From Brucella intermedia LMG 3301 (GTDB lineage: Bacteria; Pseudomonadota; Alphaproteobacteria; Rhizobiales; Rhizobiaceae), in assembly GCF_000182645.1 (NCBI RefSeq), contig NZ_ACQA01000001.1:1240001-1304000 (forward strand): 64,000 bases of DNA, written 5' to 3'. The position numbers and the translations under genes are program-made. Below, one piece after another: positions 19,401 to 27,334 of the stretch. The notes below the pieces were generated by a model. That model saw nothing but the letters and a program-made list of their open reading frames with translations. It did no database searches and was not told where the DNA came from. Numbering within the stretch: the first letter of the stretch is position 1; every line of letters begins with the position of its first letter.

Positions 19401-21344
19401 GTCGCCGACAATCTGGCTGGAACAGAGAGCCGTCTCAGCGAACGCGCCAATGCCATCGCCAGCGGGCTTGAAGCAATCGAAAACCGCCTCACCAGCGAAC
19501 TCAGCACGATTGAGGCTCGTATCGCAGATACGGCGTCCAAGACGAGCGAGACGCTCGCAGGGCACAGCGAATCCTTCTCGGCCAGCGTTGCCGACAATCT
19601 CGCTGGCACCGAAACCCGTCTTGCAGAACGTGCCGACGCAATCGCTACCCGTCTGGGCGACATCGGTTCGCGTATCACGATGGAACTCGGCTCCGTCGAA
19701 GCACGCATCGCACAGGTAACCGACACGACTGCGGTTACACTGGAGGAACGCACCCGCGAACTCAACGCCGTTCTTGCTGCCCGTTCGCAGGAAATCACCA
19801 AGATTCTCAACGATACGGCAGAGCCGCTCGTGCAGCGGCTCGCTGATAGCGGTCGTGGGCTGGCACAACAGCTTGAAGAAGCAACGCATGCCGCAACCGA
19901 CAGACTTCGTTCGGAAAATGCCGCATTGGTCAATGCACTCGCGAGCCGGACTGCAGAAACAATTGCTGCCGTCCAGCAGGCCAAAACCGGACTTTCCGAT
20001 AATGTCAGCGAACTGATCGACCGTCTCGCCGCATCGAACGGCGAGTTGGGCAAGCTGATCGATGCAGCTACGCGCAATCTTACCGACATCGATGGTCGCC
20101 TTGTCGACACGACATCGAGCTTTGTCGAAAACACCAACCGCGCCGCGCAGATGTTCCAGGCCTCCACAGGCCTGATCGACGGCAATATCGGTACTTTGCG
20201 GGCCATCTCGGACAGCACGCTGTCTCAGATTGCAGACATCGCCGACCGCTTCGAAGAGCATGGAAAGGTTCTTTCCTCGGCTTCCGAAATGATCAATTCG
20301 GCTCAGAACGGTCTCGTCAGCACGCTTGAAGATCGCCACCAGGCGCTCGACAAGCTGGCGTCCGGCCTGGTCGAGAAGTCGGAAGGCGTGGAAAAGCTGA
20401 TGCAATCCTTCGAAGAGCTGGTGGCATCTGCATTCCAGCGCGCCGAAGGCCAGACCCGCTCTTCTGCCGAAAAGATGCGCGAAAGCGTCTCGGAAATTGT
20501 CGAACAGGCAGCACAGAAGTTCTCTGCGGCAACCGACGACATCCGTCGCACGGCCAGCGAAATCCGCAACGAGCTCAACACGACGCGTGGCGAACTGAAG
20601 CGCGGCGTTCTGGACATGCCTGCTGAGGCAAAGGAAACAACGACAGCGATGCGCAAGGCCGTGAGCGAGCAGATCAATGCGCTCAAGGAACTGGCCGAAA
20701 TCGTCAACAAGTCCGGTCGCCTGGTAGATGTCGGCGAAAGCCGTGCAGATCGCCCGGTTTCGCGTCCTACACCGGCTGCAGCTCGTCCGGCTCCCGTTCA
20801 GGCGCCTGTGGCGCAGGCAGATGTCGCTCTCCGTCAGCGCGTCTACGAAGCGCCGAAGGCGCAGCCTGCATCATCCGAAGCTGCGCAACCGGAAAAGCCG
20901 CGTGGTTGGGTGTCTGATCTCCTTGCCCGCGCATCCCGTGAGGAAGAAGAGGCAGCGCAGCCCAAGGCCCAGCCGACCGCAACGCCTCGCTCGCCAAGCC
21001 ATGTCGTTGAATCGCTGAACTCGCTATCGGTGGATATTGCGCGAGCTATCGACCATGAAGCTTCTGTGGAATTGTGGGACCGCTATCGTCGTGGTGAGCG
21101 GAACGTCTTTACCCGTCGCCTCTATACGCTGAAAGGTCAGCAGACCTTTGACGATATCAAGCGCAAGTATCAGACGGATGGCGAATTCCGCCGCGCCGTG
21201 GACCGCTACATGGATGACTTCCAGCGTCTTCTCGAGGACGTCGCCCGCAACGACCGTGATAACATGGTAACGCGGACTTACCTCACTTCAGATACCGGCA
21301 AGGTCTACACAATGCTTGCTCACGCAAGCGGTCGCCTCCGCTAA
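16482..21344 (+). CDS. Giant apolipoprotein-like coiled-coil membrane protein, growth pole ring (GPR/RgsE)-like
   Basis: A 1620-residue protein. An acidic N-terminus (DFGDDLDMDMDLSAFDEGF) is followed by a Pro/Ala-rich linker and two membrane segments (about residues 181-203 and 221-243). Roughly 1200 residues of apolipoprotein-like helical repeats follow, rich in Leu, Glu, Arg and Ala. The C-terminal globular domain contains VELWDRYRRGERNVFTRRLY. This build matches the Rhizobiales proteins often annotated kinesin-like, of which Agrobacterium GPR and Sinorhizobium RgsE are known; they assemble at the growing pole and are needed for polar growth and rod shape. Three near-identical 62-residue units lie at about residues 914-1099. 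Start ATG 16482. A strong terminator follows the stop. Confidence 0.75.
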   Translation: MASKSKAQKLDLEVEKALEQALDIDFGDDLDMDMDLSAFDEGFSVDDLEEQISRAAEELVAEQKTKTAEPAAVSPVETAAKAATITTASVIATPAAPPIPPVVKAAGPVAQAAANVQHKPANTSKTAAPTPEPVSKPVSAPSVATTANVASSTFTPANDDSRSEKAIIAAPRRATENSSKLFWTTTAISVLWAAGGVALSKAINPDVFSSMQATKDFFTSPAGLGVVAGVALPVAMFWGFAQLVKRAQEMHLAARSMSEAAMRLLQPEAVSGDRVSTLGQAVRREVAAMNEGIERTLARAVELETLVQSEVNQLERAYSDNEVRIRSLVSDLGNEREAVVSHAERVRSSISGAHEQLKEELSSASNIIRDNVLSASQQLSTLLTESGERLIGSINESGGAIAEAIETRTGDIGSRITTSGEAFANLLDTRIATLDEQSRTVSDRLAEALDERTTGIANLLGGATQSMVSEFDTRLANLESTLSERGRSLLSEFEARAHALDSSTEKLNAALETRSRQINENLIARTREIAETFSSGRTSLSTMIDETKTKIGEDLTSIGESVGNILGEKADAFAGKLAESRDVLAASLEGETERVSAVIRGHADTLAARTSDIENAVNASASALNSVADNHAAILEERTHALRQTMESHSALLDASFADHSRSLEERATTLHGIIAGNQAMLAQLMDERAAAMRDNFNENREVLARTFDERVNSLQALIADNQDTLARILDERASSMNASIGASRDTFVATLGEHIRQVEERTSGLHTVLNDHNNALSGILDGHERTIETRAAEIRSTLSESTASLSQTLQDHSDILEQRTANLHNAIADSSSAISRAFEGQTGIIEERTQTMEKALTIGVDNVRRALEQSAGIVAGTLREKIGEAASTLSAEAAKAGEALDGFGEAFSARLIDNLSGTEARLGDRADAIAGRLGEIESRLTGELGSIEARIANTASRTSETLAGHSEAFAASVADNLAGTESRLSERANAIASGLEAIENRLTSELSTIEARIADTASKTSETLAGHSESFSASVADNLAGTETRLAERADAIATRLGDIGSRITMELGSVEARIAQVTDTTAVTLEERTRELNAVLAARSQEITKILNDTAEPLVQRLADSGRGLAQQLEEATHAATDRLRSENAALVNALASRTAETIAAVQQAKTGLSDNVSELIDRLAASNGELGKLIDAATRNLTDIDGRLVDTTSSFVENTNRAAQMFQASTGLIDGNIGTLRAISDSTLSQIADIADRFEEHGKVLSSASEMINSAQNGLVSTLEDRHQALDKLASGLVEKSEGVEKLMQSFEELVASAFQRAEGQTRSSAEKMRESVSEIVEQAAQKFSAATDDIRRTASEIRNELNTTRGELKRGVLDMPAEAKETTTAMRKAVSEQINALKELAEIVNKSGRLVDVGESRADRPVSRPTPAAARPAPVQAPVAQADVALRQRVYEAPKAQPASSEAAQPEKPRGWVSDLLARASREEEEAAQPKAQPTATPRSPSHVVESLNSLSVDIARAIDHEASVELWDRYRRGERNVFTRRLYTLKGQQTFDDIKRKYQTDGEFRRAVDRYMDDFQRLLEDVARNDRDNMVTRTYLTSDTGKVYTMLAHASGRLR
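19221..19778 (+). repeat. Three tandem 186-bp (62-codon) repeats inside the growth-pole gene
   Basis: Units beginning GATAACCTGTCTGG at 19221, GACAATCTGGCTGG at 19407 and GACAATCTCGCTGG at 19593 recur at exactly 186-bp spacing. Each encodes a DNL(S/A)GTE-led helical unit with similar sequence through to the next. They look like recent duplications within the helical rod. Confidence 0.85.
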
Positions 21345-21357
21345 GAAACGGAAATGA

Positions 21358-21391
21358 AGAAAAACGCGGCCTTCGGGCCGCGTTTTTTGTT
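21358..21391 (+). terminator. Terminator of the growth-pole gene
   Basis: ACGCGGCC, loop TTCG and GGCCGCGT form a tight GC-rich stem with a UUCG tetraloop, followed by a T run on the plus strand, 13 bp after the stop. Confidence 0.9.
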
Positions 21392-21429
21392 GGTTGGACT
21401 ATCGGCCAGCAACAGGCTGCGTCAAACCA

Positions 21430-21464
21430 AAGAAAAAGGGCCGGCAACTAATCGCCGGCCCTCC
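21430..21464 (-). terminator. Terminator of the mla operon
   Basis: Read on the minus strand, AGGGCCGGC, loop and GCCGGCCCT form a stem followed by TTTTTC. It lies just past the last gene of the leftward lipid-transport operon and faces the opposing terminator. Confidence 0.8.
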
Positions 21465-21486
21465 TCATCAATCAACTTTCGCGGGC

Positions 21487-22116
21487 TCAGAGCGTCGTTA
21501 CCGTCCAGCTCACGATTTCGCTGGCAGTCCGTTCAAAGGCGGCGTCGAGCGCCTTCACATAAGCTGCATTCGTCGCGCCGCCGACGGGAATGGCCGTACG
21601 GAAAACACGGGTCGCACGAACCTCCCCGTTCTTATCGTTCATCAGCCTCACGGCCAGCTCGACAACTGCGAGCTTTGGCGAAGCATAAGCCTGAATGCCG
21701 AACATTCGAAGATCGGTGAGGATCTGATAATTGATTGCCAGTCCGTCTCCCGGGCGGCCAATCCCGCCAAATATACCGGTATTTTCATAGGCTTGCACCA
21801 GACGAGACTGCACGATGTTTGTCAGCCTGTCTCCCCATTGAGCGCCCTTCAGATATTCGATGGAACCCGGTGCGGAACTGACGACTATATTCTCGCTATC
21901 AAGCGCCTTGAGAGCGGTTGGCGTCGGAACCAGCAACTGCACATTCTTACGGCTCGGTGAAGTCACACCAGGCTGAGGCGCAGACAGATTGAACGTGTCG
22001 AGCGGTGTTGTCGTCCCGCAGCCGGCAAGAAGCAGGCCGAAAATAAAAGGAACCGAAGCTGTGCGGAGAACGACGCGACGTGATTTCATATCATTAAAGC
22101 CGGTTTTGAAATTCAA
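21487..22116 (-). CDS. ABC-type transport auxiliary lipoprotein (Mla/Pqi accessory)
   Basis: A 209-residue lipoprotein. A hydrophobic signal ends in the lipobox LLAGC, with the lipidated Cys near residue 33. The mature part (NVQLLVPTPTALKALDSENI then AQWGDRLTNIVQSRLVQAYE) fits the ABC_trans_aux/PqiC-like family found beside MCE transporters. The ATG at 22116 overlaps the mlaD stop (ATGA) and has GGGAGG 7 bases upstream, so I prefer it over an internal ATG nine codons later. Last gene of mlaE-mlaF-mlaD-lipoprotein; likely an outer-membrane-anchored partner of the MCE bridge. Confidence 0.85.
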   Translation of the reverse strand: MNFKTGFNDMKSRRVVLRTASVPFIFGLLLAGCGTTTPLDTFNLSAPQPGVTSPSRKNVQLLVPTPTALKALDSENIVVSSAPGSIEYLKGAQWGDRLTNIVQSRLVQAYENTGIFGGIGRPGDGLAINYQILTDLRMFGIQAYASPKLAVVELAVRLMNDKNGEVRATRVFRTAIPVGGATNAAYVKALDAAFERTASEIVSWTVTTL

Positions 22117-23108
22117 TGACGCGTCCTCCCGTCATAACGAGGTACATTCCCCTGACCGCCAAAGATAAGACGCTGGGGATTGCGCTCAAGATCGGTGATA
22201 GCTTGTTCTATGCGCTGAATGGAACGGCGGCTGTCAACCACGACGGACTGGACATCCCGCAGTCCCTGTCCGGAAAAACGCTGCAGATTGTCCGCGATAG
22301 GTCCCAGTCGCTTGTCGAGATTGTCTGACGTTTGCCGAATGGACTCCAATGTCGCCTTCGCTTGGGCAACAACACCATCCTTGTCATCACTGGACAAAAG
22401 CTTGTCGGTCTTGGCCAGGATGGCATCAACGCGCACAGACGCGGCATTCAAGCGAGCCATCATGTCCTTGGCGTCGGTCACGATCTGGTTGATATTCCCG
22501 GTATTCTGGCCGAGTTCCTCAATGATGTTGGCATTCTTCGCCAGAGCGTCGGTGAACGTCTTCGTATTATTGATGGTATCTGTCAGTGGGCCGCGCGCAT
22601 CCTTCACGAAGCCTTCCAACTGACCGAGCACCGAATTTGCGCGGGCAGCAATATCCTGCGCGGTTGCGAGAAGATTGTTGATTGAGGATGGATCGGCATC
22701 AATGCGGGCAACACTGTCTACCTTCGCAGCCTCTGTCAGAAGATTGGGCTCATCAAGGCGGCCGCCCTTCAGCTCGATATAGGCCTGTCCTGTCAGCCCC
22801 TGAAAACCAAGAGTTGCTGCCGTTGAGCGAGTAATAGGCGTGGTCGCGTTGACGCGGGTCTTGACGATAACCATTTCGGGATTGGTTTCATCAAGATGCA
22901 GCGCCCGTACATCGCCAACCTTGATACCGTTGAACAGAACCTGACTTCCGATCGAAAGGCCTGTGACCGAACCTGGAATACGAACGTCGAGTTCCAGAGA
23001 ATCGCGTGCTTCCCCAAAACGGGCGATCCAGAACACGAAAGCGAAAGCCAATAGGCTGACGATCAGCGTAAAGACACCCACCAGTACGTAATTGGCTTTA
23101 GTTTCCAT
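22113..23108 (-). CDS. mlaD: MCE-domain lipid-binding protein MlaD
   Basis: A 331-residue single-pass protein. An N-terminal membrane segment (about residues 8-29) is followed by one MCE domain starting near YELDVRIPGSVTGL-type sequence, with QVLFNGIKVGDVRAL and TAATLGFQGLTGQAYIELKG as signatures. A long helical tail with alternating Asn, Asp and Thr follows. MlaD proteins form hexameric rings that carry phospholipids across the periplasm. It lies 3 bp after mlaF and overlaps the lipoprotein gene by 4 bp. Confidence 0.92.
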   Translation of the reverse strand: METKANYVLVGVFTLIVSLLAFAFVFWIARFGEARDSLELDVRIPGSVTGLSIGSQVLFNGIKVGDVRALHLDETNPEMVIVKTRVNATTPITRSTAATLGFQGLTGQAYIELKGGRLDEPNLLTEAAKVDSVARIDADPSSINNLLATAQDIAARANSVLGQLEGFVKDARGPLTDTINNTKTFTDALAKNANIIEELGQNTGNINQIVTDAKDMMARLNAASVRVDAILAKTDKLLSSDDKDGVVAQAKATLESIRQTSDNLDKRLGPIADNLQRFSGQGLRDVQSVVVDSRRSIQRIEQAITDLERNPQRLIFGGQGNVPRYDGRTRH

Positions 23109-23111
23109 ATC

Positions 23112-23975
23112 TTATCCAGTCTGCAAGCGGCTGCCGGGCCGCCGTCTCGTTGGCGCCGACGGATCGATCTGACGCGCACGCTTGCCCCGAAAATAGGATT
23201 TAACCCACGGATCGTCCACCGTCAGCATGTCTTCAATAGTGCCGCTGACGAGCACCTTCTTGCCCCCAAGCACAGCAATCCGATCGCAGATTGCAAAAAG
23301 ACTGTCGAGATCATGCGTGACCATATAAACGGTCAGCCCCATCGTATCCCGCAGATTGGCGATCAGGTCATCGAATTCGGCTGCACCAATGGGGTCCAGT
23401 CCCGATGTGGGCTCATCAAGAAACAAGATATCCGGGTCCAAGGCCAGCGCGCGTGCCAGCGCAGCGCGCTTAATCATGCCTCCGGAGAGCTCGGATGGAA
23501 ATTTTTCCGCTGTGTCCGGCTTCAAGCCGACCAGATCGATTTTCAGCCGCGCCAGCTCGTCCATCAGTTTCGGTGACAGGTCAAGATACTCGCGCATCGG
23601 AACCTGAATGTTTTCAAGAACGTTCAATGCTGAAAACAACGCCCCATGCTGAAACAGAACGCCCATGCGCATATCGATGGACATCTTTTCCAGCTCGTTC
23701 AACTGATCGATATTGCGGCCGAGAATCTCGATTTCCCCGGTCTGCTTTTTATTGAGACCAAGAATGGTTCGCATCAAGACGGATTTGCCCGAACCGGAAG
23801 GGCCGATAAAACCGAGCACCTCTCCCCGATAAATCTCAAGTGACAACTTGTCGAGTACCGTCTGGCGTCCGAACGAAACCGTTACGTCGCGTACCGAGAT
23901 CATCGGCACGGCCGTCTGGCGAATGTCTTCATCCTGCGGTTGCGACCGATGGTCGATGCCGTTCTCCATAACCAT
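23112..23975 (-). CDS. mlaF: ABC transporter ATP-binding protein MlaF
   Basis: A 287-residue ATPase. Walker A is GPSGSGKSVL, the signature is ELSGGMIKRAALARA, and Walker B is ILFLDEPTSGLDP followed by the H-loop VTHDLDS. The block QHGALFSALNVLENIQVPM is typical of MCE-associated ATPases. It powers lipid transport with the MlaE permease. Start ATG 23975 (ATG 23969 also possible). It follows mlaE after a 111-bp gap and precedes mlaD by 3 bp. Confidence 0.93.
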   Translation of the reverse strand: MVMENGIDHRSQPQDEDIRQTAVPMISVRDVTVSFGRQTVLDKLSLEIYRGEVLGFIGPSGSGKSVLMRTILGLNKKQTGEIEILGRNIDQLNELEKMSIDMRMGVLFQHGALFSALNVLENIQVPMREYLDLSPKLMDELARLKIDLVGLKPDTAEKFPSELSGGMIKRAALARALALDPDILFLDEPTSGLDPIGAAEFDDLIANLRDTMGLTVYMVTHDLDSLFAICDRIAVLGGKKVLVSGTIEDMLTVDDPWVKSYFRGKRARQIDPSAPTRRRPGSRLQTG

Positions 23976-24086
23976 TCTTTAGCTGAGCTTGGCTTCGGAC
24001 TGAACCAGTGAACAGGATTGAGGGTTCAATTTTCTGTGCAACTGTGTCTCAAAGAACCCATTAAAAATAAAGAACATAAGCTGCAT

Positions 24087-25262
24087 TTAAAAATTAATAG
24101 CCGCATAGAACATTGCGAACAGACCATCCACGACAATAACCACGAAGATTGCCTTCACCACGGAAGCAGTCACGCGGCGCCCGAGTGATTCCGCGCTTCC
24201 TCCAACCTTCATACCTTCTACCGAAGCGAGAATTCCGATGATCATCGCCATGAACGGGGCCTTGATAAGACCTGCAAAATAAGTATTCAGCGCCACAGCG
24301 TCATGCAGGCGGCTGATGAAAGCATCTGGTGAAATATTGGAATAGAACCAGGCAACACCACCTGCCCCGATCAGCGCGGCGAGATCGGAAACGATAGTGA
24401 GCAATGGCAGCACTATGACCAGCGCCACGAGACGTGGAAAGACCAGAACGCCGACCGGATTGAGACCTATGACCGTAAGAGCGTCGGTCTCCTCACGCAT
24501 TTTCATGGAGCCGATCTCGGCAGTAATGGCGCTTCCTGAGCGCCCCGCGATCATGATAGCCGTCAGAAGTACGCCGAGCTCACGCAACACCAGAATGCCG
24601 ACCAGATCGACGACAAAGATTTCAGCGCCGAAATAACGCAACTGAAACGCACCCTGCTGGGCAATGATTGCACCGACAATCGTCGACATCAGGATGATGA
24701 TGGGAATTGCCCCCACCCCCATGCGGTCCATCTGCGTGACAATCGCAGCGAAGGGGATGCCGCTACCGCGTCCGTATTTGAGCTGGGCTCCGCGGATGGT
24801 GGCACCAAGAATGTGCATCGCCATCTTGAAGTCACTACCCAAGGAAACAACGCCACCGCCCAGCGCGGCCAGAAATGAAATAAGAAAGAACGGTTTTTTC
24901 TGGCGTGGGATGTCCAGGGTACGCTCGACGGCCTGCCCTACTTCCTCCATCAGAGGAAGCCAGGATTGACGCACACCTTCCAGTTGCACTTCCACTTGCT
25001 GCGCGACAAGACGCTGCCGCAAGCGTTCAATGAGCCAGGCGCCTGCCGTATCGAGACCGGAAACGCCAGAAATATCAATGATCGTGGCTTCTCGCTTGTC
25101 CGCGTTCTCCAGGCGGCGCACCTTGTCATCGACAAGATTGACGCTCTGCGATACCCAGCGACCGTTCATCCGTATATGGCGCACGCCGTCGTGCTCCGCC
25201 AGATCAATCTTCGGCGCAGAGTTGTCGGTGGCTCTTGCTTTGTCGGCAGTGTCGGTCAACAT
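24087..25262 (-). CDS. mlaE: STAS-MlaE fusion permease
   Basis: A 391-residue protein. The N-terminal 120 residues form a STAS-like domain (ATIIDISGVSGLDTAGAWLI). The rest is an MlaE permease with several membrane segments and the coupling region REETDALTVIGLNPVGVLVF, plus IMIAGRSGSAITAEIGSM. In E. coli the STAS part is a separate protein, MlaB; here it is fused. First gene of the operon, divergent from the dipeptide epimerase gene with only 60 bp between starts. Confidence 0.93.
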   Translation of the reverse strand: MLTDTADKARATDNSAPKIDLAEHDGVRHIRMNGRWVSQSVNLVDDKVRRLENADKREATIIDISGVSGLDTAGAWLIERLRQRLVAQQVEVQLEGVRQSWLPLMEEVGQAVERTLDIPRQKKPFFLISFLAALGGGVVSLGSDFKMAMHILGATIRGAQLKYGRGSGIPFAAIVTQMDRMGVGAIPIIILMSTIVGAIIAQQGAFQLRYFGAEIFVVDLVGILVLRELGVLLTAIMIAGRSGSAITAEIGSMKMREETDALTVIGLNPVGVLVFPRLVALVIVLPLLTIVSDLAALIGAGGVAWFYSNISPDAFISRLHDAVALNTYFAGLIKAPFMAMIIGILASVEGMKVGGSAESLGRRVTASVVKAIFVVIVVDGLFAMFYAAINF

Positions 25263-25322
25263 GGCCTACCTCATATACGAGTCGTTGAACGACCGAAATA
25301 CTGCGTCCCAGAGGGCATCTCT

Positions 25323-26303
25323 ATGCACAATACCTTGAATATCACTGTAGAACGCTATCCCATCGCCGGAAAATTCACAATCTCCAGAGGCTCCAAGACA
25401 GAGGCCGCTGTTGTTGTGTGTGCGATCAGCAACGGTTCTCGTCAAGGACGTGGCGAATGCGTTCCTTACGCACGCTATGGCGAGAGTATCGAAAGCGTAA
25501 GCGCCCAGATCGAGGCCGTCCGCTCCGCTATCGAGAACGGCGCGACGCGACAGGATATTCAGAATTTGATGCCTGCTGGGGCTGCACGCAACGCAGTCGA
25601 TTGCGCTCTATGGGACCTCGAAGCAAAGCAATCGGGCAAAAGCGTTGCCGATATGCTCGGTATGCCGCCACGCCCCCTCGAAACGGCAATCACCGTTTCG
25701 CTCGGCACGCCTTCCGAAATGGCGGAATCAGCGGCAAAAGTCGCCCATTATCCTCTTATCAAGGTGAAAATGGGCGGTGAAAACGATATCGAGAAAATCC
25801 GCGCCGTCGCAGATGCTGCTCCGAACAGCCGGATCATCATCGATGCGAACGAGGGATGGACAGCCGACAATATTGCCGAGAACATGCGCGCCGCCGCAGC
25901 AGCAGGCGTCGTCCTTATCGAACAGCCCTTGCCAGCCGACAACGATCAGATTCTCAGTGAAATCGAACGACCGGTCACTATATGCGCCGATGAGAGTGTT
26001 CATACGTCGGTGGGCCTTGAAGAACTTGCCACACGCTATGACGCAGTCAACATCAAGCTCGATAAAGCGGGAGGGCTGACGGAAGGCCTCATCATGCGGG
26101 ACAAGGCGATCGACCTGGGGCTTGAGATCATGGTTGGCTGCATGGTCGCCACCTCGCTCGGTATGGCGCCGGCTGTCCTGCTTGCCCAGAAAGCCAATGT
26201 GGTCGACCTCGATGGACCGTTGCTTCTGGCCCATGACCGTCACCCCGGCCTGCGTTATGAAGGCGCTCTGGTCTATCCGCCGGAAGCTGCCGTCTGGGGC
26301 TGA
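25323..26303 (+). CDS. L-Ala-D/L-Glu (dipeptide) epimerase, enolase superfamily
   Basis: A 326-residue enolase-superfamily enzyme. A capping domain is followed by a barrel with the catalytic LIKVKMGG (KxK lysine). Metal ligands lie in IIDANEGW, LIEQPLP and CADESVH, and the opposite-face lysine is in NIKLDKAGGLTEG. This motif order is that of dipeptide epimerases such as YcjG, which act on murein-derived L-Ala-D-Glu during peptidoglycan recycling. The ATG at 25323, with AGAGGG just upstream, is preferred over a long upstream extension that overlaps mlaE. It ends 31 bp inside the convergent glycosyltransferase gene. Confidence 0.88.
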   Translation: MHNTLNITVERYPIAGKFTISRGSKTEAAVVVCAISNGSRQGRGECVPYARYGESIESVSAQIEAVRSAIENGATRQDIQNLMPAGAARNAVDCALWDLEAKQSGKSVADMLGMPPRPLETAITVSLGTPSEMAESAAKVAHYPLIKVKMGGENDIEKIRAVADAAPNSRIIIDANEGWTADNIAENMRAAAAAGVVLIEQPLPADNDQILSEIERPVTICADESVHTSVGLEELATRYDAVNIKLDKAGGLTEGLIMRDKAIDLGLEIMVGCMVATSLGMAPAVLLAQKANVVDLDGPLLLAHDRHPGLRYEGALVYPPEAAVWG

Positions 26304-27334
26304 TCTGCGCGTTGATAGCTCTCACTCCCTGCCCCGTTGACTGGAGCGAGCGCACTTTCAAAGATATCGGCGCAGGCATCCCAGGTGAATTGTTTGAGCA
26401 CTGTTGCAGGCTCAAACGGCTCCATCTCCAGGGCGGCCAAGCATGCCTCGCCTAGGTCTTCGGAAAGAACGCCTGCACCGGTAACACCGACAACATCTCG
26501 TGATCCGGGGACCGGATAGGCTGCGACCGGCAGGCCGGATGCAATCGCTTCAAGCAAAACGAGACCGAACGTGTCCGTTCGGCTAGGAAAGACAAACACG
26601 TCGGCTGCGGCATAAGTCTGGGCCAGCGCTTCACCTTCGCGTTTCCCGACGAACACCGCTTCTGGAAACCGCGTCTGCAGATCATTAAGGGAGGGGCCGT
26701 CTCCAACAATTAGCTTTGTGCCGGGAACATCGAGTTCCAGAAATGCAGGCAGGTTCTTTTCTGACGCGACCCGTCCCACACAGATAAACACCGGTCGGGG
26801 CAATTCCTTCAGCACCTCGGGTCGGGGATAGAACAATGTCCGGTCGACACCGCGCGTCCAGAGATCCAGTTGCGTAAAGCCACGGGCCTTGAGGTCATCC
26901 AGTATGGATTGGGTAGGCACGAGCGTGTGCCGGGCTGCATTGTGGAAACGCCGAAGGAATGCGTAGGTCCAACTCGGAGGGACCGGAAAGCGTTCCTGCA
27001 GATATTCTGGAAAGCGTGTGTGGAAACTCGTCGTGAAGGACCATCCCATTTTCATACAGGCACGTCGAGCCATAAATCCAAGCGGGCCTTCAGTTGCAAT
27101 ATGCACGAAATCCGGCTGCATGGTTTTTAAGCGCCGCTTGAACGCGCCCGGTGTCGTCAAGGCCAGCCGGATTTCCGGGTATGTCGGACACGGAACTGAT
27201 CTATAGTCTAATGGGGAAACGACAGTGACGTCATATCCCCGTTCGATCATCAGATCATGACACTTGGTCAACGTGCGCACGACGCCGTTGACTTGTGGAT
27301 GCCAGGCGTCGGTGACGATGACGATTTTCTTCAT
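26273..27334 (-). CDS. agt: GT4 glycosyltransferase, Agt-like (glycolipid synthesis partner of PlcP)
   Basis: A 353-residue GT-B glycosyltransferase. The N-terminal VTDAWHPQVNGVVRTL and the C-terminal donor site TFGLVLLEAIASGLPVAAYP are GT4 features. Its ATG overlaps the stop of the plcP-like metallophosphoesterase by 4 bp. In rhizobia and marine bacteria a GT4 enzyme (Agt) next to PlcP glycosylates the diacylglycerol that PlcP releases, making glyco- or glucuronolipids when phosphate is short. That role is inferred from the neighbour and the family; a different lipid acceptor is possible. The 3' end overlaps the convergent epimerase gene by 31 bp. Confidence 0.72.
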   Translation of the reverse strand: MKKIVIVTDAWHPQVNGVVRTLTKCHDLMIERGYDVTVVSPLDYRSVPCPTYPEIRLALTTPGAFKRRLKTMQPDFVHIATEGPLGFMARRACMKMGWSFTTSFHTRFPEYLQERFPVPPSWTYAFLRRFHNAARHTLVPTQSILDDLKARGFTQLDLWTRGVDRTLFYPRPEVLKELPRPVFICVGRVASEKNLPAFLELDVPGTKLIVGDGPSLNDLQTRFPEAVFVGKREGEALAQTYAAADVFVFPSRTDTFGLVLLEAIASGLPVAAYPVPGSRDVVGVTGAGVLSEDLGEACLAALEMEPFEPATVLKQFTWDACADIFESALAPVNGAGSESYQRADQPQTAASGG

